In this document: in pieces, positions 6,048 through 6,538 of the stretch
How the letters are laid out: every line of letters begins with the position of its first letter
How positions within the stretch are numbered: the first letter of the stretch is position 1
From: Polaromonas sp.
GTDB lineage: Bacteria > Pseudomonadota > Gammaproteobacteria > Burkholderiales > Burkholderiaceae_C
DNA: 6,538 nt
Assembly: GCA_028292345.1 (NCBI GenBank)
Contig: JAQGMN010000252.1
Coordinates: forward strand, 1-6,538
Direction: 5' to 3'
Translations under genes and position numbers: made by a program
Notes under the pieces: model-generated
Seen by the model: only the letters and a program-made list of their open reading frames with translations
Databases searched by the model: none
Told to the model about the DNA's origin: nothing

Positions 6048-6324
6048 GATGGGTTCCTCAAGGGGTTGAAAGGCGGTGGCGTTTCAGCACGCCACCTGGG
6101 CACTACCCGCGAGGCCCGGATTTGGATGCACCTGTCCGCGCAGCCTTACTTGCGGTTACCAGTGCGCCGCCAACCCGCCGGGTTTCACACCGCCGCGCAG
6201 GTAAAAAAGCGCGCTATCCGGGTTTGTACGAAGGGCCGCCAGCCGGGTTGAACCCAACAATGGCCAGGCAGTTGGATTCATAGGCAAGGCATCGTTGGGT
6301 GCCGTTACCCAAGGAGCTTTCTTC
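6048..6324. other. Divergent intergenic region between the DUF4394 gene and the ferredoxin gene
   Basis: 277 bases with no supportable gene. It must hold the minus-strand promoter of the lipoprotein gene and the plus-strand promoter of the ferredoxin gene, but I find no convincing hexamer pair for either. It contains the 8-bp leader hairpin (listed separately) and a small AACCC-GCC-GGGTT repeat at 6172-6184. A 7-bp inverted pair ACCCAAC (6252-6258) and GTTGGGT (6294-6300) lies 35 bases apart just ahead of the ferredoxin gene. Confidence 0.6.
6075..6096 (-). promoter_or_regulatory. Perfect hairpin in the leader of the DUF4394 gene
   Basis: GGTGGCGT (6075-6082) and ACGCCACC (6089-6096) are perfect 8-bp complements around a 6-base loop. 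On the lipoprotein transcript the stem would end 27 bases before the ATG and about 15 bases before the ribosome binding site. No U-run follows, so it is not an intrinsic terminator. It could be a stabilising 5' stem or, as DNA, a protein-binding palindrome. Whether it is transcribed depends on an unmapped promoter. Confidence 0.5.
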
Positions 6325-6538
6325 ATGCAAAAGGTGTTGCACATCAACCCCGAAAAATGCACTGGCTGCCTGCAGTGCGAAATGGCGTGTTCGTATGAAA
6401 ACTACGGCGTCTTCGCCCCCGCCAAGTCGCGCATCAAGGTGTTCGACTTCCACGACACCGGCAAGAAGGTGCCCTACACCTGCACCCAGTGCGACGAAGC
6501 CTGGTGCCTGCATGCCTGCCCGGTCGAGGCCATCACCG
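6325..6538 (+). CDS. Ferredoxin-like 4Fe-4S protein, AorA-like, cut by window edge
   Basis: N-terminal 71 residues of an electron-transfer subunit carrying 4Fe-4S clusters, of the HycB/CooF/DmsB-like kind. The first motif is C12-xx-C15-xx-C18-xxx-C22. The second is C53-xx-C56-xxxx-C61-xxx-C65-Pro. In such proteins the last cysteine of each motif usually helps bind the other cluster. The start at 6325 has an excellent ribosome binding site, AAGGAG at 6311-6316, 8 bases upstream. There is no twin-arginine or Sec signal, so it is cytoplasmic. The opening (MQKVLHINPEKCTGC) and the CSYENYGVFAPAKSRIKV segment resemble AorA, the small subunit of the tungsten aldehyde oxidoreductase AorABC described in Aromatoleum; this is from memory. 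Other HycB-like partners, such as hydrogenase, formate dehydrogenase or CO dehydrogenase subunits, cannot be excluded because the rest of the gene and the operon lie outside the window. Confidence 0.85.
   Translation, partial: MQKVLHINPEKCTGCLQCEMACSYENYGVFAPAKSRIKVFDFHDTGKKVPYTCTQCDEAWCLHACPVEAIT

Noticed and set aside
6206..6219. Possible third GntR operator (GCGCTATCC half) upstream of the DUF4394 and ferredoxin genes
   Set aside because: Only 10 of 14 positions match and one half of the palindrome is lost. Its neighbours have no clear link to gluconate, so it is most likely chance.
4689..6251. Long plus-strand open frame of 520 codons antisense to the DUF4394 gene
   Set aside because: The composition is low complexity (Gly, Ala, Val, Gln, His, Arg), and its internal repetition simply mirrors the duplicated DUF4394 units. 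The opposite strand has a lipobox, a ribosome binding site and family motifs.
6252..6300. 7-bp inverted pair ACCCAAC/GTTGGGT before the ferredoxin gene as an operator or terminator
   Set aside because: The arms are 35 bases apart and short, with no supporting symmetry or T-run, so I give it no functional call.
6214..6513. Minus-strand open frame of 99 codons over the ferredoxin start
   Set aside because: It lies opposite a gene with an AAGGAG ribosome binding site and eight correctly spaced cluster cysteines, and it has no recognisable domain of its own.

Overview
The window looks like a chromosomal segment of a GC-rich betaproteobacterium, most likely a member of the Comamonadaceae (Polaromonas, Rhodoferax, Variovorax or Acidovorax type). 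The basis is the strong G/C third-position bias, a TRAP transporter serving sugar-acid uptake, and an AorA-like ferredoxin at the right edge. A short inverted-repeat motif of a kind I recall from intergenic regions of that family also fits. Genus cannot be decided from the sequence.

Left two thirds (1-4353): a gluconate-type catabolic locus. A minus-strand operon runs gntK (gluconokinase) - dctQ - dctM - dctP, with dctP cut by the left edge. Divergent from it is a LacI-family regulator closely resembling gluconate repressor GntR. The 182-bp divergent region holds two near-identical 17-bp operator-like sites built on GGATAGCGCTATCC. One lies just before gntK and one before gntR, with centres 110 bp apart. 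The inferred scheme is: periplasmic DctP captures gluconate or a related sugar acid, DctQM imports it with sodium, and GntK makes 6-phosphogluconate, presumably for the Entner-Doudoroff pathway. GntR would repress both transcripts until inducer binds.

Middle right (4422-6047): a minus-strand lipoprotein made of two tandem DUF4394 units, converging on gntR. The 68-bp convergent gap carries nested inverted repeats. Its own leader holds a perfect 8-bp hairpin upstream of the ribosome binding site. Its function is unknown and no link to the gluconate genes is visible.

Right edge (6325-6538): the start of a plus-strand ferredoxin-like protein with two four-cysteine clusters, resembling AorA of the tungsten-dependent aldehyde oxidoreductase AorABC. 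The catalytic genes would lie beyond the window.

I see no mobile element, CRISPR array, tRNA or rRNA, and no convincing evidence for a wholly new system. The points most worth checking are the two-operator layout, the DUF4394 duplication with its leader hairpin, the convergent-gap repeat, and what follows the truncated ferredoxin.
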